Shown one piece after another: positions 1-7,649 of a stretch of DNA of 64,000 nucleotides; position 1 is the stretch's first letter; the number at the start of each line of letters is the position of its first letter. The stretch is taken from the NCBI RefSeq assembly GCF_013694245.2, contig NZ_CP059322.2, positions 6,269,001 to 6,333,000 on the forward strand, written 5' to 3'. This DNA is from Micromonospora ferruginea. GTDB taxonomy: Bacteria > Actinomycetota > Actinomycetes > Mycobacteriales > Micromonosporaceae. The position numbers were made by a program, and so were the translations under genes. The notes under the pieces were generated by a model. The model was given only the letters and a program-made list of their open reading frames with translations, searched no databases and had not been told where the DNA came from.

Positions 1-1351
1 CGTTGCACCGGCAGACCGTGGCGGCGTCCGGCATCAGCGCCGGCGAGGCGGCCGGCTCGGCCGGGGCCGCGCCGACCGCCCGGCCGAGCAGCAGCGACCG
101 CCGGTCCGCCGGCACCGGCGCGCCCCGGTCGAAGAGCTGCACCACGGCGCCGACCGCCGGGTTGTCGCCGAGCAGGATCGCCCCGGTCAGGCGATCGTCG
201 CGGATCCGCAGCCGGGCGTAGGTGCCCCGGGCCGGGTCGGCGAACGTCAACTCCTCCACCGGCCCGGTGCCGGCGGGTGCGCCGGCCACGTCGCCCGCGC
301 CGGTGCCGGCGGATGCGCCGGCCACGTAGCCCGCGCCGGTGCCGGCGGGTGCGCCGGCCACGTCGCCCATCGCGGCCAGGTCGATGCCGGCCGCCTTGAG
401 CCGGGTGACCACCGGCCGGGGCCGGTAGCGGACCAGCGGGTCGGCCGTGGCCAGCACGTCGGCCACCACCCGGGCCTGCGCCCAGGCCGGCGCGACCAGC
501 CCGGTCAGCGTCCCGTCGTGCTGGGCGCAGTCGCCGATCGCGGAGATCCGCGGGTCGCTGGTCCGCATCCGGTCGTCCACCACCACGCCCCGGTCGACGG
601 CGAGCCCGGCGGACGCGGCCAGCGTGGTGTCCGGGCGTACCCCGCAGCAGAGGACCAGCAGGTCGGCGGCGAGCGGTTCGCCGTCGGCCAGGCGCAGCCG
701 TACGCCGCCCGCGTCGGCGGTCACGCCGGTCGCCGCCGCGCCGAGCCGCACCCGGACGCCCAATCTGGCGAGCGTGCCGGCGAGGACCGTGCCGGCGGTC
801 GGGTCGAGCTGCCGGTCCATCAGGTGCCCGAGCGGGTGGACCACGGTCACGTCGAGGCCCCGGGTGGCCAGCGCGCGGGCCGCCTCCAGCCCGAGCAGCC
901 CACCGCCGAGCACCAGGGCGCGGCGCGCGCCCCGGGCGGCGGCGAGGATCCGCCGGCAGTCGGCCAGGGTGCGGAACGGGACCACCCGCTCGGGCAGCGG
1001 GTCGAGCCCGGGCAGCGGCGGCACCACGGCCCGGCTGCCGGTGGCCAGCACCAGGTGGTCGTACCCGTGCCGGTCGCCGTCGACGGTGCGTACCTCCCGG
1101 GCGGCCCGGTCGATCGCGGCGGCCGGCGTGCCGGTCCGCACGTCCAGGCCCGGGCCGACGGCCTCGACCAGCTCCACGTCGGCCTCGCCGATCTTCCCGG
1201 CGAGCAGGGTGGACAGCATGATCCGGTTGTACGCCCGGTCCGGCTCCGCCCCGAGCACGGTGACCCGCCGGCCGCCGCCGCGCGCGTGCAGTTCGGCGGT
1301 GAGCCGGGCACCGGCCATGCCGTGCCCGACGACCACGATCCGGTCGGTCAT
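1..1351 (-). CDS. Nitrite-reductase-type FAD/NAD(P)-binding oxidoreductase, C-terminus outside window
   Basis: This is an NAD(P)H-dependent flavoprotein of the NirB/NasB type, expected to feed electrons to nitrate or nitrite reduction in the cytoplasm. The ATG at 1351 opens with MTDRIVVVGHGMAGARL, a Rossmann FAD motif. A second dinucleotide fold appears near residue 150 (LVLGGGLLGLEAAR), and a CIGD-like FAD motif (ISAIGDCAQHDG) follows. The visible 450 codons end at VCRCN, the first two cysteines of a BFD-type [2Fe-2S] domain, so the rest lies beyond base 1. The start overlaps the stop of the upstream nitrate reductase gene (ATGA), so the pair is probably translationally coupled. Three 12-residue Gly/Ala repeats sit before the Fe-S domain. 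Whether it is a full NirB or a shorter electron-transfer NasB cannot be decided here. Confidence 0.85.
   Translation of the reverse strand, partial: MTDRIVVVGHGMAGARLTAELHARGGGRRVTVLGAEPDRAYNRIMLSTLLAGKIGEADVELVEAVGPGLDVRTGTPAAAIDRAAREVRTVDGDRHGYDHLVLATGSRAVVPPLPGLDPLPERVVPFRTLADCRRILAAARGARRALVLGGGLLGLEAARALATRGLDVTVVHPLGHLMDRQLDPTAGTVLAGTLARLGVRVRLGAAATGVTADAGGVRLRLADGEPLAADLLVLCCGVRPDTTLAASAGLAVDRGVVVDDRMRTSDPRISAIGDCAQHDGTLTGLVAPAWAQARVVADVLATADPLVRYRPRPVVTRLKAAGIDLAAMGDVAGAPAGTGAGYVAGASAGTGAGDVAGAPAGTGPVEELTFADPARGTYARLRIRDDRLTGAILLGDNPAVGAVVQLFDRGAPVPADRRSLLLGRAVGAAPAEPAASPALMPDAATVCRCN
266..370 (-). repeat. Three 36-bp tandem repeats inside the flavoprotein gene
   Basis: Units begin at 266, 302 and 338, and the third is about 33 bp long. 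On the coding (minus) strand each unit encodes roughly AGDVAGAPAGTG, with small changes such as GYVAGASAGTG in the middle copy. The repeat keeps the reading frame and falls between the FAD domain and the BFD-type Fe-S domain, so it probably makes a flexible linker of variable length. Confidence 0.85.
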
Positions 1352-3453
1352 GCCGGCTCCACCCGGACCGCGCAGACCTTGAACTCCGGCATCCCGGAGA
1401 CCGGGTCGACGGCGTCGTTGGTGACCGAGTTGGCCCGGGCCGCGCCGGGCCAGTGGAACGGCGCGAAGACGGTGTCCGGCCGGATCGTCGGGCTGAGCCG
1501 GGCCGGCGCCCGCAGCTCGCCCCGGCGGGAGACCACCCGCACCGGCGTCCCCTCGGTGACGCCGAGCCGCGCGGCCAGGTCGGGGTGCAGTTCGACGAAG
1601 CCCTCCGGCGCGGCGCGGCGCAGCGCCGCCACCCGCCGGGTCTGCGCGCCGGACTGGTAGTGCGCGAGCACCCGGCCGGTGGTGAAGTGCAGCGGGTAGT
1701 CGGCGCAGACCGGCTCGGCGGCCGGGCGATGGGTGACCGGGTGGAAGCGCGCGCGGCCGTCCGGGGTGGGGAACCGGTCGGCGAAGAGCCGGGGGCGGTC
1801 CGGCCCGTCCGGGTCCGGGCAGGGCCAGAAGACGCCGGTGTCGGCGTCGATCCGGTCCCAGGTGATGCCGGCGTAGTCGGCCGGGCCGCCGGCCGAGGCC
1901 CGCCGCAGCTCCTCGAACACCTCGCGCGGGTCGGTCGGCAGCGGCGCGCCGGTGAGGCGGCCGGCGAGCGCGGAGAGGACCTCCAGGTCGGTACGGACAC
2001 CGGCGGGCGGTTGCCGCAGCGCGCGCCGGCGCAGCACCCGACCCTCCAGGTTGGTCATCGTGCCGTCCTCCTCGGCCCACTGCGCCACCGGCAGCACCAC
2101 GTCGGCCAGCTCGGCGGTCTCCGAGCGGAGGAAGTCGGCGACCACCAGCAGGTCCAGGTCGCGCAGCCGGGACTCGATCCGGGCCGCGCGCGGCGCGGAG
2201 ACCACCGGGTTCGAGCCGAACACCAGCAGCGCCCGCGCCCCGGCGTCGGTGCCGAGCGAGTCGAGCAGTTGGTAGGCGGGCACGCCCGGCCCGGGCAGCG
2301 TCGCCGGGTCGACGCCCCACACCCCGGCGACGTGCTCCCGGGCGGCCGGGTCGTCGATCCGGCGGTAGCCGGGAAGCTGGTCGGCCTTCTGCCCGTGTTC
2401 CCGGCCGCCCTGCCCGTTGCCCTGCCCGGTCAGGCAGCCGTAGCCGGAGCCGGGCCGGCCGGGCAGGCCCAGGGCGAGCGCCAGGTTGACGAAGGCGGTG
2501 ACCGTGTCCACGCCCTTGGCATGCTGTTCGGCGCCCCGCGCGGTGAGGATGATCGCCCGCTCCGCGCCGGCCAGCGCGCGGGCGGTGGCCTCCAGATCGG
2601 CCACCGGTACGCCGGAGAGGCGTTCCACCGCCGCCGGCCAGTAGCCGGCCACCGTGCGCCGGACCTCGTCGAAGCCGGTGGTCCGGGCCGCCACGTACGC
2701 CCGGTCGACGTGGCCCTCGGTGAGCGCGATGTGCAGCAGCGCGTTCGCCACCGCCAGGTCGGTGCCGGGCAGCGGTTGCAGGTGCAGGTCGGCCTGCCGG
2801 GCGGTGGCCGTGGCGCGCGGGTCGACCACGATCAGCCGGCCGCCGCGTTCACGCAGGTCGGTGACGTGACGCATGAGCGGCGGCATGGTCTCGGCCGGAT
2901 TCGCGCCGACCAGCAGCAGCGTGTCCGCCCGGCCCAGGTCGGCGAGCGGGAACGGGAGCCCGCGGTCCACGCCGAAGGCGCGGTTCCCGGCCGCCGCCGC
3001 CGACGACATGCACCACCGTCCGTTGTAGTCGACGTGCCGGGTGCCGAGCGTCACCCGGGCGAAGCGGCCCAGCGCGTACGCCTTCTCGTTGGTCAGCCCG
3101 CCGCCGCCGAAGACCGCCACCGCGTCCGGTCCGTGCCGGTCGGCGACCGCCCGCAGCCCGGCGGCGACCCGGTCGAGCGCCTCGTCCCAGCCCGCCGGGC
3201 GCAGCTCGCCGCCGGGCCGGTCGCGCAGCAGCGGCGTGGTCAGCCGCTCCGGGTGGTCGAGCAACTCGGCGGCGGTCCAGCCCTTCTGGCACAGCCCGCC
3301 GCGGTTGGTGGGGAAGTCCCGGGGCGCGACCTCGACGCCGACGGCGGAGTCGCGCAGCACCATGCCGCACTGCAACGCGCAGTACGGGCAGTGCGTGGCC
3401 GCCTCCCGGGGGCGCACCCCCGGTTGCGTCGCCACGCGTGCACCGTCTGTCAT
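1348..3453 (-). CDS. Assimilatory nitrate reductase catalytic subunit (Mo-bis-MGD oxidoreductase)
   Basis: A 701-residue molybdopterin oxidoreductase of the cytoplasmic NasA/NarB type, expected to reduce nitrate to nitrite for nitrogen assimilation. The N-terminus carries the [4Fe-4S] motif CPYCALQC followed by GGLCQKGW (near residues 22-55). The molybdopterin domains follow, with FGGGGLTNEKAY and a C-terminal dinucleotide-binding domain (VRVVSRRGELRAPARLSP). There is no Tat signal, which fits the assimilatory rather than the periplasmic enzyme. The ATG at 3453 is chosen because the conserved Fe-S motif starts soon after it. It overlaps the downstream flavoprotein gene by four bases, and a GlnR-like operator lies 25-62 bases upstream of its start. 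Confidence 0.9.
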   Translation of the reverse strand: MTDGARVATQPGVRPREAATHCPYCALQCGMVLRDSAVGVEVAPRDFPTNRGGLCQKGWTAAELLDHPERLTTPLLRDRPGGELRPAGWDEALDRVAAGLRAVADRHGPDAVAVFGGGGLTNEKAYALGRFARVTLGTRHVDYNGRWCMSSAAAAGNRAFGVDRGLPFPLADLGRADTLLLVGANPAETMPPLMRHVTDLRERGGRLIVVDPRATATARQADLHLQPLPGTDLAVANALLHIALTEGHVDRAYVAARTTGFDEVRRTVAGYWPAAVERLSGVPVADLEATARALAGAERAIILTARGAEQHAKGVDTVTAFVNLALALGLPGRPGSGYGCLTGQGNGQGGREHGQKADQLPGYRRIDDPAAREHVAGVWGVDPATLPGPGVPAYQLLDSLGTDAGARALLVFGSNPVVSAPRAARIESRLRDLDLLVVADFLRSETAELADVVLPVAQWAEEDGTMTNLEGRVLRRRALRQPPAGVRTDLEVLSALAGRLTGAPLPTDPREVFEELRRASAGGPADYAGITWDRIDADTGVFWPCPDPDGPDRPRLFADRFPTPDGRARFHPVTHRPAAEPVCADYPLHFTTGRVLAHYQSGAQTRRVAALRRAAPEGFVELHPDLAARLGVTEGTPVRVVSRRGELRAPARLSPTIRPDTVFAPFHWPGAARANSVTNDAVDPVSGMPEFKVCAVRVEPA

Positions 3454-3477
3454 GTCGGAAAAGCGTGCCGCCGGGCG

Positions 3478-3515
3478 GTTTCCGGTCCGGGTCCCTTCTG
3501 TTTCGGTCCTGTCAA
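3478..3515 (-). promoter_or_regulatory. GlnR-like operator upstream of the nitrate reductase
   Basis: Read on the minus strand the sequence is TTGAC-n6-GAAAC-n6-GACCC-n6-GAAAC, with all three spacers exactly six bases. The actinobacterial GlnR consensus is gTnAC-n6-GaAAC-n6-GtnAC-n6-GaAAC. Both GAAAC half-sites are perfect and the first GTnAC-like half-site is good. The third half-site (GACCC) is weak. The box ends 25 bases before the start codon. GlnR control of nitrate assimilation is established in streptomycetes; binding here is inferred. Confidence 0.7.
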
Positions 3516-3537
3516 GAGCGCCTCACACCGCACGGGC

Positions 3538-3595
3538 GTGACGAGACGGACCGCAGGGTCTAGAATGTGAGAAAACTGTCTCATTATTCAGGAGG
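3538..3595 (+). promoter_or_regulatory. Promoter with palindromic operator and strong RBS for the methyltransferase
   Basis: A candidate -35 (GTGACG, 3538-3543) and -10 (TAGAAT, 3561-3566) are 17 bases apart. Directly after the -10 is the inverted repeat TGAGA-AAACTG-TCTCA (3568-3583), well placed for a repressor over the transcription start. AGGAGG (3590-3595) lies five bases before the ATG at 3601. No regulator gene sits next to it. The operator reading is inference; the palindrome is directly visible. Confidence 0.5.
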
Positions 3596-3600
3596 CACGC

Positions 3601-4299
3601 ATGAGCGTGACGGATGCGTTCGACGCCGTCGCCGGCACCTACGACGAGGCCCGGCGCCGGCTCGTGCCCTGCTTCGACGCCTTCTACGGCACCGCCGTCC
3701 AGGTGGCCGCGCCGCCACTGCGGGCGGCGCTCGCCGCCGGGCGTACCCCCGAGGTGCTGGACCTGGGCGCGGGCACCGGCCTGCTCTCCCTGCTGCTGTC
3801 CGCGGCCGTCCCGGGCGTCCGGCTGACGCTCGTCGACGGCGCCCCCGGCATGCTGGCGGTGGCCGCCGGACACCTGGCCGCCCGGGGCGTGCCGCACCGC
3901 ACGGTCCACGCCGACCTCGCCGACCCCTTGCCCGCCGGCCGGTACGACGCGGTGGTCTCCGCGCTGGCCGTGCACCACCTGGACGACGACGGCAAGCGGG
4001 CGCTCTACCGACGGGCCGCCGACGCGCTGGCCCCCGGCGGGGTGTTCGTCAACGCCGAGCAGGTCGCCGGCCCGACCCCGGCGCTCGACCGACGCTACGA
4101 CGAGGTGTGGACGGCCCGGATCACCGAGCTGGGCTCGGGCGCCGAGGAGATCGCCGCCTCCCGGGAGCGGATGCGCTACGACCGCCCGGCCACGGTCGCC
4201 GACCAGTGCCGCTGGCTCGGCGAGGCCGGACTGGCCGACGTCGACTGCTTCTTCAAGGAGTGGCGCTTCGCGGTCTTCGGCGGCCACCGTCCGCGGTGA
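3601..4299 (+). CDS. Class I SAM-dependent methyltransferase
   Basis: 232 residues with a standard seven-strand methyltransferase fold. Motif I is VLDLGAGTGLLSLLL near residues 50-64, an acidic end of strand 2 follows (LTLVDGAPGML), and a motif IV-like segment reads YDAVVSALAVHHLDDDGK. The substrate cannot be told from the sequence. The gene starts at an ATG with a strong AGGAGG and stands alone between the nitrate reductase genes (divergent) and the toxin-antitoxin pair. A palindrome over its promoter suggests induction by a ligand-sensing repressor encoded elsewhere. Confidence 0.85.
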   Translation: MSVTDAFDAVAGTYDEARRRLVPCFDAFYGTAVQVAAPPLRAALAAGRTPEVLDLGAGTGLLSLLLSAAVPGVRLTLVDGAPGMLAVAAGHLAARGVPHRTVHADLADPLPAGRYDAVVSALAVHHLDDDGKRALYRRAADALAPGGVFVNAEQVAGPTPALDRRYDEVWTARITELGSGAEEIAASRERMRYDRPATVADQCRWLGEAGLADVDCFFKEWRFAVFGGHRPR

Positions 4300-4335
4300 G
4301 CCGGGTGTCCGGTTCCGCGATCGGCGCGCGCGGGG

Positions 4336-4365
4336 ATGACTGGCGGTCATACCGATGGGTAATCT
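4336..4365 (+). promoter_or_regulatory. Promoter and operator of the toxin-antitoxin pair
   Basis: ATGACT (4336-4341) and TAATCT (4360-4365), 18 bases apart, resemble -35 and -10 boxes. The antitoxin ATG at 4373 is seven bases past the -10, so the mRNA is probably leaderless. The inverted repeat ATGAC-TGGCG-GTCAT (4336-4350) overlaps the -35, the usual place for antitoxin autorepression. Confidence 0.5.
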
Positions 4366-4372
4366 CCTCGGC

Positions 4373-4633
4373 ATGACCGCCAAGGTGACACTGTCGTTCT
4401 CCGACGAGACGATCGAGGAGGCGCGCCGGTTCGCCAAGCGGGAAGGGCTCTCCCTCTCCGCCTGGATGGACCGGGCCGCCCGGGAGAAGGCGCTGCGCGA
4501 GGTGTTCACCGCACACGCCGACGCGGTCGGCCGCGCCGGCCTGGACCTGGAATCCGCCGCCCTGGCCGACGCCCAGGAGGCCGGCATGGTCCACGACGCC
4601 CTGTTCGGCGGTGGGCGCCCGCGTGCTGCGTAG
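4373..4633 (+). CDS. Antitoxin, ribbon-helix-helix-like (MazE/PemI role)
   Basis: An 86-residue protein whose N-terminal part (KVTLSFSDETIEEARRFA, then GLSLSAWMDRAARE) has the strand-helix-helix pattern of a ribbon-helix-helix DNA-binding domain. The acidic, Ala-rich C-terminal half would wrap the toxin. It overlaps the MazF-like toxin gene at its 3' end, the classic antitoxin-first order. An in-frame ATG at 4355 would add six residues. The ATG at 4373 is preferred because a TAATCT -10 box ends seven bases upstream of it and no Shine-Dalgarno precedes either start. The family is assigned from fold pattern and partner rather than from a close match. Confidence 0.75.
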   Translation: MTAKVTLSFSDETIEEARRFAKREGLSLSAWMDRAAREKALREVFTAHADAVGRAGLDLESAALADAQEAGMVHDALFGGGRPRAA

Positions 4634-4916
4634 GGGAGAGGTCTGGCGCATCTCCGGCGCCCGGGAACGGTACGGCCTGGTCATCAGCTCCGACGTCTAC
4701 AACTCCACCGACGTGCCGATCGTGATCGTGGCCGAGGTGGTCGAGGAGTCGCTGTTGCGCGACTCCCCGCTCGCCGTGCGGATGGGCGGTTTCGTGGTGA
4801 TGCCCGACCGGCTCTCCTCGCCGATGAAGAAGTGGTTCACCGAGTGCGTGGACGTGGCGGACACCGCGACCATGCAGCGGGTCGCCCGCGCGCTGCGGAT
4901 CCTCCAGGAGCTGTGA
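4611..4916 (+). CDS. MazF/PemK-family endoribonuclease toxin
   Basis: 101 residues with the MazF signature LRRGEVWRI near the N-terminus followed by RYGLVISSDVYN, the conserved beta-barrel core of this mRNA-cleaving toxin family. VMPDRLSSPMKKWF matches the later strand that helps form the active site. Starts at GTG 4611 or the in-frame GTG 4623 are both possible; the second overlaps the antitoxin by only 11 bases and begins right at VLRRGEVW. The pair lies between the methyltransferase and narK as a small insertion in the nitrate cluster. MazF toxins cut single-stranded RNA at short motifs; the motif here cannot be predicted. Confidence 0.85.
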   Translation: MGARVLRRGEVWRISGARERYGLVISSDVYNSTDVPIVIVAEVVEESLLRDSPLAVRMGGFVVMPDRLSSPMKKWFTECVDVADTATMQRVARALRILQEL

Positions 4917-4980
4917 CCGTCTCACCACCGCCGGGCGGCGGACGTGCGATCTCCGTATCCGGGCCGACGCGGGTGGGGCA

Positions 4981-4996
4981 CCGGTTGCGAAACCGG
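4981..4996. promoter_or_regulatory. Inverted repeat upstream of narK
   Basis: CCGGTT-GCGA-AACCGG is a perfect 6-4-6 palindrome 44 bases before the narK start. It may be an operator or a small hairpin in the leader. It contains one GAAAC half-site (4989-4993), but the neighbouring positions do not fit the GlnR pattern. Confidence 0.35.
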
Positions 4997-5039
4997 CCGT
5001 TCCTAGCGTCCCCCTCGTCACCGACGAGGAGGAGTCGCC

Positions 5040-6413
5040 GTGAGCACGCTCGCTTCCGCCACCACCCCGGTCCCGGCCGTCGCCGACCGACCCGGGCGGA
5101 TCACCGAATGGCGCCCGGAGGACCCGGCGTTCTGGGCCGCCGGCGGCGCCCGGACCGCCCGCCGCAACCTGTACGTGTCGATCTTCGCCGAACACGTCGG
5201 CTTCTCGGTGTGGAGCCTCTGGTCGGTGACCGTGCTCTTCCTCGGCCCGGAGTACGGCATCGACCCGGCCGGGAAGTTCCTGCTCACCGCCGTGCCGGCC
5301 GCGCTGGGCGCGGTGCTGCGGCTGCCGTACACGCTGGCCGTGGCCCGGTTCGGCGGCCGTAACTGGACCATCGTCAGCGCGTTGCTGCTGCTGGTGCCGG
5401 CGGTGCCGATGACGATCCTGATCGAGCCCGGGGTGTCGTACGCCACGCTGATGGTGCTGGCCTGCCTGTCCGGCGTGGGCGGCGGCAACTTCGCCTCCTC
5501 GATGGCGAACATCAACCTGTTCTTCCCGGACCGCCTCAAGGGTCGGGCGCTGGGGCTCAACGCCGGCGGCGGGAACCTGGGCGTGCCGGCGGTGCAGCTC
5601 GTCGGGCTGGCGGTGCTCGGCACCGCCGGGGCCGCGTACCCCCGGTTGGTGCCGGCGGTCTACCTGCCGCTGATCGTGCTCGCCGCGCTGGCCGCGGCGC
5701 GGTGGCTGGACAACGTGCCGGGGGCGCGCAACGAGCCGGGCGCGCTGCGTGCGGCGGCCCGCGACCCGCACACCTGGGTGATGTCGCTGCTGTACGTGGG
5801 CACGTTCGGCTCGTTCATCGGCTTCGGGTTCGCCTTCGGCCAGGTGCTCCAGCTCCAGTTCCACGACCGGTTCCCCACCCCGGTCGACGCGGCCTGGCTG
5901 ACCTTCCTCGGGCCGCTGGTCGGCTCGCTGGTCCGGCCGGTCGGGGGTCAGCTCGCCGACCGGCTCGGTGGGGCCCGGGTCACGTTCTGGAACTTCGTGG
6001 CGATGGCCGGCGGCGCGGCGCTGGTGCTGTACGCCGCCCGGGACCGGTCGTTCCCGCTCTACCTGGCCGGTTTCCTGGCGCTGTTCGTGTTCTCCGGGAT
6101 CGGCAACGGCTCCACCTACAAGATGATCCCGGCGATCTTCCGGGTCCGGGCCGCGGCCGAGGCGCGGCGGACCGGCGACCCGGAGGCGGCGCAGCGCCGG
6201 GCCCGACGCCGCTCCGGCGCGCTGATCGGCATCGCCGGGGCGGTCGGCGCGTCCGGCGGGGTGCTGGTGAACGTGGCGTTCCGGCAGTCGTTCCTGGCCT
6301 CCGGCACCGCCGACGCGGCCTACCTGGCCTTCATCGGCTGGTACGCGCTGTGCTTCCTGGTGACCTGGGCGGTCTACCTGCGGCCGGGACCACGTACGCT
6401 GCACGGAGTGTGA
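5040..6413 (+). CDS. narK: NarK/NasA-type nitrate/nitrite MFS transporter
   Basis: 457 residues with about twelve hydrophobic segments, a major facilitator protein of the inner membrane. The nitrate/nitrite porter signature is clear: GVGGGNFASSMANINLFFP near residues 141-160 and the second nitrate signature-like stretch GLNAGGGNLGVPAVQLVG. It should import nitrate, or exchange nitrate for nitrite, feeding the reductases encoded at 1-3453. The start is the GTG at 5040, preceded by GAGGAGG. The charged N-terminal arm with ITEWRPEDPAFW is typical of actinobacterial NarK proteins. Confidence 0.92.
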   Translation: MSTLASATTPVPAVADRPGRITEWRPEDPAFWAAGGARTARRNLYVSIFAEHVGFSVWSLWSVTVLFLGPEYGIDPAGKFLLTAVPAALGAVLRLPYTLAVARFGGRNWTIVSALLLLVPAVPMTILIEPGVSYATLMVLACLSGVGGGNFASSMANINLFFPDRLKGRALGLNAGGGNLGVPAVQLVGLAVLGTAGAAYPRLVPAVYLPLIVLAALAAARWLDNVPGARNEPGALRAAARDPHTWVMSLLYVGTFGSFIGFGFAFGQVLQLQFHDRFPTPVDAAWLTFLGPLVGSLVRPVGGQLADRLGGARVTFWNFVAMAGGAALVLYAARDRSFPLYLAGFLALFVFSGIGNGSTYKMIPAIFRVRAAAEARRTGDPEAAQRRARRRSGALIGIAGAVGASGGVLVNVAFRQSFLASGTADAAYLAFIGWYALCFLVTWAVYLRPGPRTLHGV

Positions 6414-6432
6414 GCGGAGTCATGGCCGCGCG

Positions 6433-6449
6433 CGGGGTGACCCCGTTTT
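6433..6449 (+). terminator. Intrinsic terminator after narK
   Basis: CGGGG-TGA-CCCCG (6433-6445) is followed by TTTT (6446-6449). The stem is short but GC-only, with a T-run that is rare in this sequence, 20 bases after the narK stop. Confidence 0.6.
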
Positions 6450-6610
6450 GACCTGCCGCCCGGCGGCCCGGTATCGTTGCCTGCTGTTGTACGACATTCT
6501 TAGGCGTGCCGCATCAGGTACGCTTGGTCGTTCGTGCGCGCTGGTTCGACTGGGAAGCCCCGGTTACCTCGGCGCGCGACCCCAGACCGACGACGAGACA
6601 AGGTAGACCT
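6450..6610 (+). other. Leader region of rplM-rpsI
   Basis: This 160-base stretch before rplM has no convincing gene. It is slightly less GC-rich than its surroundings and should hold the ribosomal-protein promoter; TTGCCT (6477-6482) and TTAGGC (near 6500) are only weak candidates. A start codon at 6506 in the rplM frame would add 35 residues not found in L13 proteins, so I treat the region as untranslated leader. Confidence 0.4.
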
Positions 6611-7054
6611 GTGCGTACGTACAGCCCGAAGCCGGGTGAGATCGAGCGTCAGTGGCACGTCATCGACGCCTCTGACGTCGTGCTGGGCCGCCTGGCGACC
6701 CACGCCGCCACGCTGCTGCGTGGCAAGCACAAGCCGACTTTCGCGCCGCACGTCGACACGGGCGACTTCGTCGTCATCGTGAACGCGGGCAAGGTCGCGC
6801 TGACCGGCAACAAGCGTCAGACCAAGGTTGCTTACCGCCACTCCGGCTACCCGGGTGGCCTGAAGCGGGTCGGCTACGACGAGCTGCTCACCAAGCGGCC
6901 CGAGCGGGCCGTCGAGCTGGCCGTGAAGGGCATGCTCCCGCACAACAAGCTGGGCCGTCAGATTCTCAAGAAGCTGAAGGTCTACGCCGGTGCCGAGCAC
7001 CCGCACGGCGCGCAGCAGCCGGCGCCGTTCGAGATCAAGCAGATCGCGCAGTGA
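6611..7054 (+). CDS. rplM: 50S ribosomal protein L13
   Basis: 147 residues, the usual length for L13, an early assembly protein of the large subunit that binds 23S rRNA. The N-terminus (V)RTYSPKPGEIERQWHVID and the central VLGRLATHAATLLRGKHKP are characteristic of actinobacterial L13. The GTG at 6611 is chosen because it gives the family N-terminus; the frame stays open further upstream but without similarity. rpsI follows after 20 bases with its own GAAGGAAG ribosome site, the universal rplM-rpsI pair. Confidence 0.97.
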   Translation: MRTYSPKPGEIERQWHVIDASDVVLGRLATHAATLLRGKHKPTFAPHVDTGDFVVIVNAGKVALTGNKRQTKVAYRHSGYPGGLKRVGYDELLTKRPERAVELAVKGMLPHNKLGRQILKKLKVYAGAEHPHGAQQPAPFEIKQIAQ

Positions 7055-7074
7055 GCGCGGGCGAAGGAAGCAGC

Positions 7075-7539
7075 ATGACCGACATCACCGAGACCGAGGT
7101 CGCCCCCGAGGCCACCGAGGCGCCGGCGCCCGTCGCGCGCGCGCCCCGCGGTGACCGCCCGATCCAGACCGTGGGCCGTCGCAAGGAAGCCATCGTCCGG
7201 GTCCGGATCATCCCGGGCAGCGGCAAGATCACCTGCAACGGCCGCGACCTCGAGGCCTACTTCCCGAGCAAGGTGCACCAGCAGCTCATCAAGGACCCGC
7301 TGGTCACCGCCGAGAAGCCCGAGGCGTTCGACGTGATCGCCAACCTGCGTGGCGGCGGCACCACCGGCCAGGCCGGCGCGCTGCGGCTCGCCATCGCCCG
7401 GGCGCTGATCGTCAACGAGCCCGACGACCGCCCGGCCCTGAAGAAGGCCGGCTTCCTGACCCGTGACGCCCGGGTCAAGGAGAGCAAGAAGTACGGCCTC
7501 AAGAAGGCCCGCAAGGCTCCTCAGTACTCGAAGCGCTGA
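7075..7539 (+). CDS. rpsI: 30S ribosomal protein S9
   Basis: 154 residues. After an acidic, Ala/Glu-rich N-terminal extension typical of actinobacterial S9 (TDITETEVAPEATEAPAP) comes the conserved core TVGRRKEAIVRVRIIPGSG, then GGGTTGQAGALRLAIARAL. The basic tail ends in KAPQYSKR, which reaches into the decoding P site. The ATG at 7075 is preferred over the in-frame GTG at 7051 because the latter overlaps the rplM stop and lacks a ribosome site. It is cotranscribed with rplM and ends before a strong hairpin. Confidence 0.97.
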   Translation: MTDITETEVAPEATEAPAPVARAPRGDRPIQTVGRRKEAIVRVRIIPGSGKITCNGRDLEAYFPSKVHQQLIKDPLVTAEKPEAFDVIANLRGGGTTGQAGALRLAIARALIVNEPDDRPALKKAGFLTRDARVKESKKYGLKKARKAPQYSKR

Positions 7540-7568
7540 TCACCCTCAGCGTCTTGTACTTCTGACGG

Positions 7569-7610
7569 ACGGCCGGGTCCGCCTCCCTTCTGCGGGGGCG
7601 GCCCGGCCGT
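7569..7610 (+). terminator. Terminator hairpin after rpsI
   Basis: ACGGCCGGGTCCGCC (7569-7583) pairs with GGCGGCCCGGCCGT (7597-7610) with one wobble or mismatch and a 13-base loop. No long T-run follows, as is common in GC-rich actinobacteria. Confidence 0.65.
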
Positions 7611-7649
7611 TCCGCGTTTCTCTCCTCGACGGCACGGAGGTTGGCGGGT

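Noticed and set aside
1453..3570. Long plus-strand open frame opposite the nitrate reductase
   Set aside because: It is antisense to a clearly coding gene, Arg/Gly/Pro-rich without domains, as expected for noncoding frames in GC-rich DNA. The same applies to long frames opposite narK, glmM, the exporters, groEL and guaB.
4967..5015. GlnR box upstream of narK
   Set aside because: Only one GAAAC half-site (4989-4993) fits; positions 11 bases on either side (ACGCG, GCACC, TTCCT) do not match the consensus.
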